From: Acidobacteriota bacterium | GTDB lineage: Bacteria; Acidobacteriota; Vicinamibacteria; Vicinamibacterales; 2-12-FULL-66-21 | Reading direction: 5' to 3' | Length of the DNA stretch: 9,384 bases | Assembly (NCBI GenBank): GCA_020200195.1 | Contig: JAIVJE010000035.1 | Span: 1 to 9,384, forward strand | In this document: positions 1-6,805 of the stretch, in pieces | Layout: each line of letters opens with the position of its first letter | How positions within the stretch are numbered: the first letter of the stretch is position 1 | Position numbers and translations under genes: made by a program | Notes under the pieces: model-generated | The model's input: the letters and a program-made list of their open reading frames with translations, nothing else | Told to the model about the DNA's origin: nothing | Database searches by the model: none

Positions 1-2
1 GC

Positions 3-1262
3 ATCCGCAAGAGCCGTAGCTGGAGAGCCCTGGAGATCTACCGCCGTGCCCGCTTGAGAGCCGGTCTGAGCGGTGCCTCGTTCGAGGGGCTGCGCGCATC
101 ATTGAAGGCTCGCGGCGCTTACCGGCGAGTGCCCGGGCCGGTCCGAACACGTCCCTTGGGTGTCAATCTCTCTGGTTATCTCGATACGGAGAGCGGCATG
201 GGGGAAGCGGCGCGTTCGAGCATCCGCGCGCTCGAAGCAGCCAACGTCCCCCTCGCCCTCAATAACGTACCGTCAAACCTGCGCGCCTCTGACGGGACGT
301 ATCGCGCGTCATTCGTCGGAGGCAACCCGCACCCCTTCAACCTGGTCCATCTCAACGCGGACAACATGCCCGCCTTCCGCACCCGGCGAGGCCGGCGCTA
401 TTTCAAGGACCGCTACACCATTGGCTACTGGTTCTGGGAGCTCTCGGTCTTCCGGGATGAATGGGTGCCGTTTGCCGGATACGTGGACGAGGTATGGGCC
501 GCAACCGAGTTCGTGCGCGCGTCGGTTCAGGCGAAGTGCGCAGTCCCGGTCGTCCGGATGCCGGTCCCGCTGGTACTTCCTGACTTTGTGACGAGAAGCC
601 GGGCGCATTTTGGCATCCCATCGGGGCCTGCCGTTTTCCTGTACATCTTCGACGTGTCGAGCCAGACCGAGCGAAAGAATCCACTCGCCGCCATCAGTGC
701 CTTCCGCCGGGCGGCGCTGCGGCACGACGCGGCGGTGCTCGTTCTCAAGTTCAGCAATCCCGAATACGATCGCCCTGGAGTGCGCAGGCTGCACGAGGAA
801 TCCGATGGCCTGAATGTCGTCATGCTCGACGGTTATCTCGACCGGCCGGATTTGTGCGCGCTGATGAGCCTCGCCGACTGCTACCTCTCACCCCATCGTG
901 CGGAAGGCTTCGGCCTGACGCTGCTCGAGACGATGAGGCTGGGAAAACCGGTGATCGGAACGGCATACTCGGGGAACATGGATTTCATGACGCCGGAGAA
1001 CAGCTATCCTCTTGACTACCAGCTGGTGACGCTGACGCGGGACTACGGTCCGTACGCGCGCGGCGCGGTGTGGGCGGACCCGGACATCGACCACGCGGCG
1101 CACCTGATCCGTGCCGTCATCGAGCATCCGGAGGAAGCGGCCGCTCGCGGTGCGCGCGCCCGCGCAGACGTGCAGAGAGATTACGCGCCGGCACGCTGCG
1201 GCCGGCTGATGCGAGAGCGGCTGGAAGCGATTCGTTCAGGTCGCCGCGACCAGCCCGCGTGA
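3..1262 (+). CDS. GT4-family glycosyltransferase, 5'-truncated by window edge
   Basis: This is a retaining GT-B glycosyltransferase (family GT4, RfaB/GlgA-like), which would transfer a nucleotide-activated sugar to a growing surface glycan in the cytoplasm. The frame is open from base 3 with no stop upstream. A TTG at 54 is a possible start, but coding continues before it (IRKSRSWRALEIYRRAR), a basic segment of the kind that often follows a coiled coil in multidomain glycosyltransferases, so the real start is probably outside the window. Counting from the TTG, the N-terminal Rossmann-like domain begins near residue 35 with a VNLSGYLDTESGMGEAAR stretch. A donor-binding region holds TERKNP (205-210). 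The GT4 EX7E signature is HRAEGFGLTLLE, with E284 and E292. The C-terminus ends in a helical segment. The stop overlaps the ATG of the next gene (TGATG), consistent with coupling. The family call is firm; the sugar and linkage are unknown. Confidence 0.9.
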   Translation: MRKSRSWRALEIYRRARLRAGLSGASFEGLRASLKARGAYRRVPGPVRTRPLGVNLSGYLDTESGMGEAARSSIRALEAANVPLALNNVPSNLRASDGTYRASFVGGNPHPFNLVHLNADNMPAFRTRRGRRYFKDRYTIGYWFWELSVFRDEWVPFAGYVDEVWAATEFVRASVQAKCAVPVVRMPVPLVLPDFVTRSRAHFGIPSGPAVFLYIFDVSSQTERKNPLAAISAFRRAALRHDAAVLVLKFSNPEYDRPGVRRLHEESDGLNVVMLDGYLDRPDLCALMSLADCYLSPHRAEGFGLTLLETMRLGKPVIGTAYSGNMDFMTPENSYPLDYQLVTLTRDYGPYARGAVWADPDIDHAAHLIRAVIEHPEEAAARGARARADVQRDYAPARCGRLMRERLEAIRSGRRDQPA

Positions 1263-1939
1263 TGGGCAGCAGCCGGGGATCAGAGTGGCTCGATCTGGCA
1301 GGACGGCTGCAGCAGCGGCTCGATCAGCGGTTGGCCACCGAGCGCTTGCGGCTGACGGGATTCGAGCAGGAGAGTCGCGCGCTGCACGACGAACTCGCGC
1401 TGATGGAAAGCTCGGCCGGGCGCCGGCTGTTCCTGTCGGTCCGCCGGAAAGTGGTCCGTACGGCGCTCGCGATCGTGCACCCCGCATGGACGGCAGGCAG
1501 CGTCGCGCGGAGACTGGCGAGGGGCCGCCCGGTGCGTGCAGCAACCGGCGCGCTCGCCCACCTCAGGTATCGCTCGGCGCCGTTGCGCCTCGAGCCCCCA
1601 ACGTCGCAGAGGTCTAGACATTCTGCCGACTTTCAAGCGATTCGATGGATTGGCCCGATGACGATCCGGCACCGCTCGGAGGAAGCGCTGCTCTGTCATC
1701 CGGACGCGATCATCACCTACCAGATGTCCGTGCCGTCGGGATCGACATTCGTGACGGCGGTGGCGCTTTCCCCGCACGTCTGGCTACAGCATCCCCCGCC
1801 GGTGCGCTTCGAAGTGTCCGTCAAGGCGTACGGCGACCCCGCGGTCACCCGTCGCATCACAATCGATCCGCGCCGCCGCTACGTTGGCATCCGATCCGGA
1901 TTCCGCTGCCGGCAGCGGCCTCACCCTCTGCCGACGTGA
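1262..1939 (+). CDS. N-terminal portion of frameshifted GT2 glycosyltransferase
   Basis: This frame of 225 codons starts at an ATG overlapping the upstream stop and has no strong Shine-Dalgarno sequence, so translation is probably coupled. Residues about 8-50 look like a coiled coil rich in Leu, Gln, Glu and Arg. A basic helix follows (residues 52-72). Residues about 125-203 look like half of a beta-sandwich domain (ITYQMSVPSGSTFVTAVALS, then VRFEVSVKAYGD). After about residue 206 the translation becomes Arg/Pro/Cys-rich and unlike the rest, while the plus-one-neighbour frame starts reading sensible protein (RWHPIRIPLPA). I therefore interpret this as the first 207 or so residues of one glycosyltransferase of about 851 aa, separated from the rest by a missing base near 1880. 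The alternative is a real separate small protein. The function of the N-terminal domain is unknown; it may be accessory or carbohydrate-related. Confidence 0.6.
   Translation: MGSSRGSEWLDLAGRLQQRLDQRLATERLRLTGFEQESRALHDELALMESSAGRRLFLSVRRKVVRTALAIVHPAWTAGSVARRLARGRPVRAATGALAHLRYRSAPLRLEPPTSQRSRHSADFQAIRWIGPMTIRHRSEEALLCHPDAIITYQMSVPSGSTFVTAVALSPHVWLQHPPPVRFEVSVKAYGDPAVTRRITIDPRRRYVGIRSGFRCRQRPHPLPT
1874..1890 (+). other. Probable -1 frameshift site within GT2 gene
   Basis: Up to about 1882 the sensible protein is in the frame of the ATG at 1262 (ITIDPRRRY). From about 1882-1885 on it is in the frame used by the GT2 domains (RWHPIRIPLPA). Going from one to the other requires re-reading one base, which is equivalent to a single deleted base in this sequence. 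Restoring one base after the TAC codon at 1880 would give RRRYRWHPI or similar. The local sequence is a GC-rich CGC triplet run. I do not see a slippery heptamer of the X XXY YYZ type, so programmed frameshifting is not supported. A sequencing or assembly deletion, or a genuine mutation, fits better. Confidence 0.6.
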
Positions 1940-3816
1940 CGGTGACGCTGAGCACGAGCGCCGAAGGGCCCGCCGCCTGGGCGTGGGCGGTGTTTGCGGA
2001 CCCGCAATTCATCTGGCGCCGCCCTACGTCGGACGTCCGGACATCGCTGCGCGCCGCCATCGCCCGCGTGCGCCAGTCGGGCCCTCGCGCTCTGATCGAT
2101 GTGGTGCGTGCCCTCGACACCACAGATCGTGAACGAGAGCTGTTCGCACTGTGGATGGCGCGGCACACGCCTGATACCGCAGCGCTGGCGGACATGGCGG
2201 ACCTCTCGAAACGCTTCACCCTCCAGCCGCTGATCAGCGTCGTGACTCCCGTCTACAACACAGACCCGGCATGGTTGCGCGCCTGCATCGAATCCGTGCG
2301 ACGCCAGGCCTATCCTCGGTGGGAGCTGTGCCTGTGTGACGATGCGTCAACGCGGTCGGAGACGGTCGCAGTGCTTCGCGAGTACGAGTCGGACCCGCGG
2401 ATCAAAGTGCGCTATCTGCCGCGCAATGGCGGCATATCCAGCGCCAGCAACGCCGGGCTGGAAACCGCCTCTGGCGAGTTTGTCGCAATGCTCGACCACG
2501 ACGACGAGCTGGCGCCCGACGCGCTGTTCCGTGTAGTGGAATACCTCAACGTCCATCCTGACGCGGACATGATGTATTCCGACGAGGACAAGCTGGATCT
2601 CACGGGAAGACGCTGCGACCCGTACTTCAAACCTGGCTGGTCGCCCGAGCACTTCCTCACATGCATGTACACGTGTCACCTGATGGTCGTGCGCCGGACG
2701 ATCCTCGACGTCGCCGGACGGTTCCGTCAGGGGTACGAAGGGGCGCAGGACTATGACCTGGTCCTGCGGTTGATGCAGGTGACCAACCGCATCCACCACA
2801 TTCCTCGCATTCTGTACCACTGGCGAAAGCTACCGGGATCCACCGCGAGCGCCGGGATGGCGAAACCGTGGGCGCAGGATGCAGGCAGGCTGGCGATTGA
2901 GGATTACGTGCGGCGCGCGGGACTCGATGCCGAAGTGCTACCCGGTGGCGCCACGGGGCTGTTCCGTGTCAGGCGCCGCATCAGGGGGCGGCCGCTCGTC
3001 TCGGTGGTTGTGCCGACCGCGGGCCAGCTCCGGACCGTTGATGGGCAGGCTCGAGACCTTCTGGCGGGCTGCATCCGCACCGTCATCGGGAAGACCGCGT
3101 ACGACCGCTACGAGTTCATCATTGCTGCCGATGAAGGAGGCGTGCCGCCATCGACCCGCGACGCGCTGGAGGGATCTCAGCACACCGTGCTCGCCCTCAG
3201 GGCGGACCGTCCGTTCAATTTCTCACGGAAGATCAACGCCGCCGTCGCCGCGGCCTCGGGCGAGCACATCGTGCTGTTCAACGACGATCTCGAGGTGATC
3301 GAGCCGGAGTGGATGACGGCGATGCTCGAATACTCGCAGGAGCGCGACATCGGTGCGGTCGGCGCGAAGCTGCTCTATCCGGACGGCAGGCTGCAACACG
3401 TGGGGATGGTGCTGGGCGTCTCCGGCATTGCGGCGCACGCCTTTCACCAGCATCCTGGAACGTCCGGGGGCTACTCGTCGAGCGCCATCTGCGTGCGGAA
3501 CTACTCGGCCGTCACCGCTGCGTGCCTGATGTCGAGGCGGGAGGTGTTCGACCGCGTCGGCGGTTTCGACGAGTGTTTCCCGATCGACTTCAACGACGTG
3601 GACTACTGTCTGCGGATCCGGCAGGCCGGCTACCGGATCGTGTTCACCCCGTACGCACGGTTGTATCATCACGAATCGGCGAGCTTCGGTCCGCGGACGC
3701 AGGACGTCGCGGGCGTGGAAGAGATGCGGCGCCGCTGGGGCGCGATCATCGATCAGGATCCCTACTACAATCCGAATTTGACGCGCGCCTACCCCGACTA
3801 CCGGATTCAGCCATGA
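1936..3816 (+). CDS. Tandem two-domain GT2 glycosyltransferase (C-terminal portion)
   Basis: This is an inverting GT-A glycosyltransferase with two GT2 domains in tandem, of the type found in O-antigen and other surface-polysaccharide synthesis. Numbering from the GTG at 1936 gives 626 aa. The first GT2 domain (about 98-300) opens with LISVVTPVYNTDPAW, has the metal-binding acidic motif LDHDDE (D187, D189, D190) and later GAQDYDLVLR (D272, D274). The second domain (about 353-600) opens with PLVSVVVPTAG, has LFNDDLEV (N449, D450, D451) and DFNDVDYCLR (D554, D556). Both domains therefore look catalytically intact. The same frame is open back to an ATG at 1645, but the translation between 1645 and about 1880 looks non-coding. 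The GTG at 1936 overlaps the stop of the preceding frame (GTGA), so independent re-initiation is conceivable. The original gene most likely started at 1262. The stop overlaps the next ATG by four bases (ATGA). Confidence 0.88.
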   Translation: MTVTLSTSAEGPAAWAWAVFADPQFIWRRPTSDVRTSLRAAIARVRQSGPRALIDVVRALDTTDRERELFALWMARHTPDTAALADMADLSKRFTLQPLISVVTPVYNTDPAWLRACIESVRRQAYPRWELCLCDDASTRSETVAVLREYESDPRIKVRYLPRNGGISSASNAGLETASGEFVAMLDHDDELAPDALFRVVEYLNVHPDADMMYSDEDKLDLTGRRCDPYFKPGWSPEHFLTCMYTCHLMVVRRTILDVAGRFRQGYEGAQDYDLVLRLMQVTNRIHHIPRILYHWRKLPGSTASAGMAKPWAQDAGRLAIEDYVRRAGLDAEVLPGGATGLFRVRRRIRGRPLVSVVVPTAGQLRTVDGQARDLLAGCIRTVIGKTAYDRYEFIIAADEGGVPPSTRDALEGSQHTVLALRADRPFNFSRKINAAVAAASGEHIVLFNDDLEVIEPEWMTAMLEYSQERDIGAVGAKLLYPDGRLQHVGMVLGVSGIAAHAFHQHPGTSGGYSSSAICVRNYSAVTAACLMSRREVFDRVGGFDECFPIDFNDVDYCLRIRQAGYRIVFTPYARLYHHESASFGPRTQDVAGVEEMRRRWGAIIDQDPYYNPNLTRAYPDYRIQP

Positions 3817-4598
3817 GTCGCCTGCTGCCTGTCGCGCTCGCGGTGGCAAGTGTCTGTGCCCTCTCCGTGGACGCGCAGCAAGCCACGCCAAAAAGTACTC
3901 CGCGCAAAGAACCCGCGGTACCGTTCAAAGTCGGCGAACGACTCACGTACGACGTCGAGTGGTCCACCTACGTCACGGCAGGCTCCGCCACGATGGCGGT
4001 GGTCGACAAACAACCGTCTTCGAACTCCACGGTTTACGCAATCGTCGCCGAGGGCCGTCCATCGGCCCTGCTGTCCGCTCTGTACTCCCTGTCTTATCGA
4101 GTCGACACGCTGCTCGACTCGTACGCCTTGCTGCCGCAGCGGACCTCGGTTTTCAGCCAGGAAGGACGCCGCCAGCGGACGAAAGTGACGTCGTTCGACC
4201 ACGCGGCGCGAAAGGCACGATACGAAGTCAGGACTGCGACGATCGTCCGAAAAGACATTCCCATCAGTGCTCAGACGCTCGATGCGCTCGCTGCGCTCTA
4301 TGTTCTGAGAACGATGCCGCTGCGGACCAATGACCGTTTCAGCATGTCGATTTGCGACAACGGCAACGTCTATACCGTCCAAGTCGCGGTCGGCGGCGTG
4401 GAATCCATCACGACCGGGATCGGAACGGCCAGCGCGATACGCGTCACGCCCACGATCACGGCGCCGGAAGGCGAGTCACCCGGGGGTGGATTCGTCATCT
4501 GGTTGACGAATGACGCGCGACGGCTGCCTGTCCGGATGGAAGCACAGCTTCCGGTCGGAAAGTTCGCGCTGGCGCTCAGTCGGACTTCCGGCGTGTGA
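3813..4598 (+). CDS. Exported DUF3108 domain protein
   Basis: This encodes 261 aa starting at the ATG that overlaps the GT2 stop (ATGA). A longer open frame exists upstream, but it is only the shadow of the GT2 gene. Residues 1-22 form a Sec-type signal peptide: a short basic start (MSR), a hydrophobic core (LLPVALAVASVCALSV) and a likely cleavage near DAQQA. The mature part starts with PFKVGERLTYDVEWSTYVTA, which is the characteristic opening of DUF3108 proteins (GE.LTYDV.W...aG.A). It ends with RLPVRMEAQLPVGKFALAL, also typical of the family's C-terminus. DUF3108 proteins are predicted periplasmic or outer-membrane-associated beta-rich proteins of unknown function, commonly encoded near envelope or polysaccharide genes. 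The length is normal for the family. Its position inside a glycosyltransferase operon suggests an envelope role, but no biochemical function can be stated. Confidence 0.88.
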   Translation: MSRLLPVALAVASVCALSVDAQQATPKSTPRKEPAVPFKVGERLTYDVEWSTYVTAGSATMAVVDKQPSSNSTVYAIVAEGRPSALLSALYSLSYRVDTLLDSYALLPQRTSVFSQEGRRQRTKVTSFDHAARKARYEVRTATIVRKDIPISAQTLDALAALYVLRTMPLRTNDRFSMSICDNGNVYTVQVAVGGVESITTGIGTASAIRVTPTITAPEGESPGGGFVIWLTNDARRLPVRMEAQLPVGKFALALSRTSGV

Positions 4599-5488
4599 TG
4601 CAGGGCACGGCAGTTCCCTGCGCGATCTGCGCCGGCCGCGACACACGCCGGCTTTATACGAAATATGGGTGGGGTATCGAACGTTGCGGAAGGTGCGGCT
4701 TGGTGTTCGCCAATCCGAGGGCGCCGGAAGACGCCGTGCTCGCGCGTTATAGCAGCGAGTATTTCTGGAAGGAATACCTCCCGGCAGCCGGCGCACCCGA
4801 GGGGCGAATCGACCTGGAGTGGCTGGACACGAAGAACCGGCCGATGCTGGATCTGATCCGCCGCCATGCACCGTCGGGTCTGCGCCTGCTGGAGGTAGGA
4901 ACTGGCGCGGGGCTGTTCCTCAAGGCGGCGGAGCGCGCCGGATGGAGCGTGTCAGGACTCGAGCTGTCGGGGGAAGGCGCGACGTTCGCGCGGGACCGCC
5001 TCGGACTCGAAGTGCGGCAGGAGCGGGCCGAAGCGATGACCTTCGCGCCCCGGTCGTTCGACGTCGCAGTCATGTTCGATGTGATCGAACACCTGTTCGA
5101 CCCTGGCGCTGTCCTCGGCGCAACGCACTCTGCGCTTCGACCCGGCGGGTTGATCGTCATCAGCACACCCAACTTCGACGCGCTCAGCCGTCACGCGCTA
5201 GGAGCGGATTGGGCTGTCCTCAGCCCGCTGGAACATCTCTATTACTTCACCGAGGGCACGCTGGCAGCGATCCTCCAACGGGCAGGCTTTCAGCGCATCC
5301 AGTTCGTTCGACAGTTCGCGGGCTGGGGTGTGCCGCAGACGATGAACCACGCGTACACGCATTCGCCAGGCGGCCGGCGCGCGAGACTGTATGAAAAAGC
5401 GGTGCAGCACTTGGGGGAGGCGGCGCACTCACTCGTCTTACGCTTCGGCAGGGCCGATTCGCTCCTGGCAGTTGCCTGCAGCAACTAG
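4598..5488 (+). CDS. Class I SAM-dependent methyltransferase with zinc-ribbon-like N-terminus
   Basis: This encodes 296 aa from the ATG at 4598, which shares one base with the DUF3108 stop (TGATG). A GTG one codon earlier (4595) is an alternative start. The N-terminus has two CXXC pairs, CAIC (C8, C11) and CGRC (C30, C33), a zinc-ribbon-like arrangement common in methyltransferases of sugar and polysaccharide clusters. SAM-binding motif I is LLEVGTGAGLFL (97-108), with an acidic residue at the end of strand 2 (E122 in GLELS). FDVAVMFDVIEHLFDP (154-169) and LRPGGLIVISTPN (180-192) are the next Rossmann motifs. The following PLEHLYYFTEGTL (210-221) is typical of the Methyltransf_23 type. It could methylate a sugar hydroxyl, a chain end or a lipid intermediate; the substrate cannot be read from sequence. 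It is the last gene of the plus-strand run. Confidence 0.9.
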   Translation: MQGTAVPCAICAGRDTRRLYTKYGWGIERCGRCGLVFANPRAPEDAVLARYSSEYFWKEYLPAAGAPEGRIDLEWLDTKNRPMLDLIRRHAPSGLRLLEVGTGAGLFLKAAERAGWSVSGLELSGEGATFARDRLGLEVRQERAEAMTFAPRSFDVAVMFDVIEHLFDPGAVLGATHSALRPGGLIVISTPNFDALSRHALGADWAVLSPLEHLYYFTEGTLAAILQRAGFQRIQFVRQFAGWGVPQTMNHAYTHSPGGRRARLYEKAVQHLGEAAHSLVLRFGRADSLLAVACSN

Positions 5489-5504
5489 GTCGGGGCTCCG
5501 TCTC

Positions 5505-5546
5505 GCGCACTCACTGGTTTTGCGATGGCGCGTGGCTGATGGACTA
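5505..5546 (+). repeat. Degenerate echo of methyltransferase C-terminal coding segment
   Basis: Bases 5505-5546 resemble 5423-5464, inside the methyltransferase C-terminus, over 42 bases; I count 28 identities by eye, including an exact run of 11. Translated in the matching phase, the two copies read AHSLVLRFGRADSL (residues 276-289 of the methyltransferase) and AHSLVLRWRVADGL, with 10 of 14 residues identical. Six of the base differences are synonymous third-position changes (ctc/ctg, gtc/gtt, tta/ttg, cgc/cga, gcc/gct, ctc/cta). The copy lies 82 bases downstream, in a different frame, after the stop codon, and its last codon coincides with the stop of the convergent aminotransferase. It looks like a coding remnant rather than a recent DNA repeat. 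Confidence 0.5.
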
Positions 5547-6728
5547 CCGGAAGGCCACTGCGTCCACCAGACGACGCCCTGCTTCCTCGAGCTCTTTGTC
5601 CGGTTTGGCGAAACAGAACCTCAGCAGACTATCGCCTCGGCCGCCCGAAAAGAACGCCGTTCCGGGCACAGCGGCCACTCGTGATTCCGACAGCAGCCGG
5701 CGGGCCTTCTCGCGGCTGTCGCGGCCTTGCACGTGATCAGCCGCGGCAAGGACGTAGTAGGCACCGTGCGCCACGTACGGTGTCAACCCTGCCGCTTGCA
5801 GCGCGTTGCACATCACGCTTCGCTTGCTGTCGTACTCAGCCCGAAGGTCCTCATAGTAGCCTGGTGGCAATTCTTCGATCCCGCAGGCGACGCCAATCTG
5901 TAACGGCGCCGGGGCGCAGACATAGATCAGATCGTTGTAGAAACCGATCGCGTCCGCCCACGTCGAGTTGCAGGCCGCGTAGCCGATGCGCCAGCCGGTG
6001 ACACTGAAGGTCTTGGAGTACCCGGATATCGTCACCGTCCGCTCCGCAAGACCGGGCATCGACGCTGGACTCACATGGGTCAGGCCGTCGTAGACGAAGT
6101 ACTCATAGATCTCGTCCGTGAACACGATCAGATCGTGACGTTCAGCGAGCCGCGCCAGAGCTTCGAGCTCCGGGCGCGTGAACACCTTCCCGCTGGGGTT
6201 GGCCGGCGTGTTGATGAGAAGTCCGCGAGTCCGCGGTGTGATCGCGGCCTCGACGGCCGCTATGGCGAACGACCATTCCGGCGGTGCCATCGGCACCGGC
6301 ACGCCGTTCGCGCCAACCGAGGCGAGCGTCTCGACGTGATATCCGTAGTACGGCTCAAAGACGATGACCTCGTCCCCAGGCTGCAGGAGCGCCAGGCACG
6401 CACAATAGAATGCCCCGGTGGCCCCTGCGCTGACGACGATTTCCGTTTCGGGGTTCGCGCGGACGTTGTTGTACCGCTCCAGTTTCCGCGAAATGGCTTC
6501 GCGAAGGCGCGCGACACCCTCCTGACGTGTATAGGTGTTCCAACCCTCGTCTATTGCCGCCCGCGCTGCACGACGGACGCAGGCGGGCACTTCCGTATTG
6601 CAGACGCCCTGAGACAGATTGATTCCGCCTACGCGCTCGCACTCCGCGGACATCAATCGAATCTCGGACGACGCGCTCTCCTCTCGGCGCATGCGCGTGC
6701 GCGTCCGCGTGTGCGAGGTATTGCTCAT
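5544..6728 (-). CDS. Class I/II PLP-dependent aminotransferase
   Basis: This encodes 394 aa, the usual length for fold-type I aminotransferases of the AspC/kynurenine/methionine aminotransferase group, which move an amino group from an amino acid to a 2-oxo acid in the cytoplasm. Recognisable motifs are INLSQGVCNTEVP (36-48), VSAGATGAFY (99-108), FEPYYGYH (124-131), INTPANPSGKVF (172-183, with N177 at the conserved Asn), TDEIYEYFVYDG (204-215, with D205 binding the pyridine nitrogen) and SGYSKTFSVTGWRIGY (235-250, with K239 as the Schiff-base lysine). R370 in LLRFCF is the likely substrate-carboxylate arginine. The ATG at 6728 has a GGAG about 8 bases upstream. The extra N-terminus HTRTRTRMRREES is Arg/Thr-rich and unlike the family core; a later start at residue 13 would remove part of it but has no visible ribosome site. 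Substrate is undetermined: methionine, aromatic or aspartate are all possible. It is transcribed against its neighbours and may be unrelated to the glycan pathway. Confidence 0.92.
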   Translation of the reverse strand: MSNTSHTRTRTRMRREESASSEIRLMSAECERVGGINLSQGVCNTEVPACVRRAARAAIDEGWNTYTRQEGVARLREAISRKLERYNNVRANPETEIVVSAGATGAFYCACLALLQPGDEVIVFEPYYGYHVETLASVGANGVPVPMAPPEWSFAIAAVEAAITPRTRGLLINTPANPSGKVFTRPELEALARLAERHDLIVFTDEIYEYFVYDGLTHVSPASMPGLAERTVTISGYSKTFSVTGWRIGYAACNSTWADAIGFYNDLIYVCAPAPLQIGVACGIEELPPGYYEDLRAEYDSKRSVMCNALQAAGLTPYVAHGAYYVLAAADHVQGRDSREKARRLLSESRVAAVPGTAFFSGGRGDSLLRFCFAKPDKELEEAGRRLVDAVAFR

Positions 6729-6805
6729 TCGTAGAACTCCATGAAGGACTGTTTAGGGGACCTCAAGTGTAATACAGTGCTTGGCGTGCGTGGGAGCGGG
6801 CCCGA
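6729..6805. promoter_or_regulatory. Divergent intergenic region between aminotransferase and lipoprotein gene
   Basis: These 77 bases separate two divergent genes and must carry, or lie next to, promoters for both. On the plus strand a TAATAC at 6770-6775 is a possible -10 element, but I find no convincing -35 at 16-18 bases spacing. On the plus strand GGGAG (6792-6796) sits 9 bases before the ATG at 6806 and is a plausible ribosome binding site. On the minus strand GGAG sits about 8 bases before the ATG at 6728. I see no clear operator palindrome or riboswitch. The promoter call is inference from gene layout. Confidence 0.4.

Noticed and set aside
1645..1880. Upstream extension of the GT2 frame to the ATG at 1645
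   Set aside because: Its translation is Pro/Arg/Gly-rich and low in order, while the other frame reads convincing protein over the same bases; it is a shadow created by the frameshift.
1874..1890. Programmed -1 ribosomal frameshifting
   Set aside because: No slippery heptamer is visible at the junction, and a simple base loss explains the data.
3309..3812. Open frame upstream of the DUF3108 ATG that would fuse about 168 residues to it
   Set aside because: This part overlaps the second GT2 domain in another frame and has shadow-like composition; a signal peptide begins exactly at the ATG at 3813.
5470..5486. Inverted repeat AGTTGC-ctgca-GCAACT at the methyltransferase stop, as a possible terminator
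   Set aside because: The stem is only 6 bp and no T-tract follows on either strand, so an intrinsic terminator is not supported.
6075..6734. 219-codon plus-strand frame opposite the aminotransferase
   Set aside because: It is antisense to a gene with all catalytic motifs; it is the usual open shadow frame of GC-rich DNA, with no recognisable domain.
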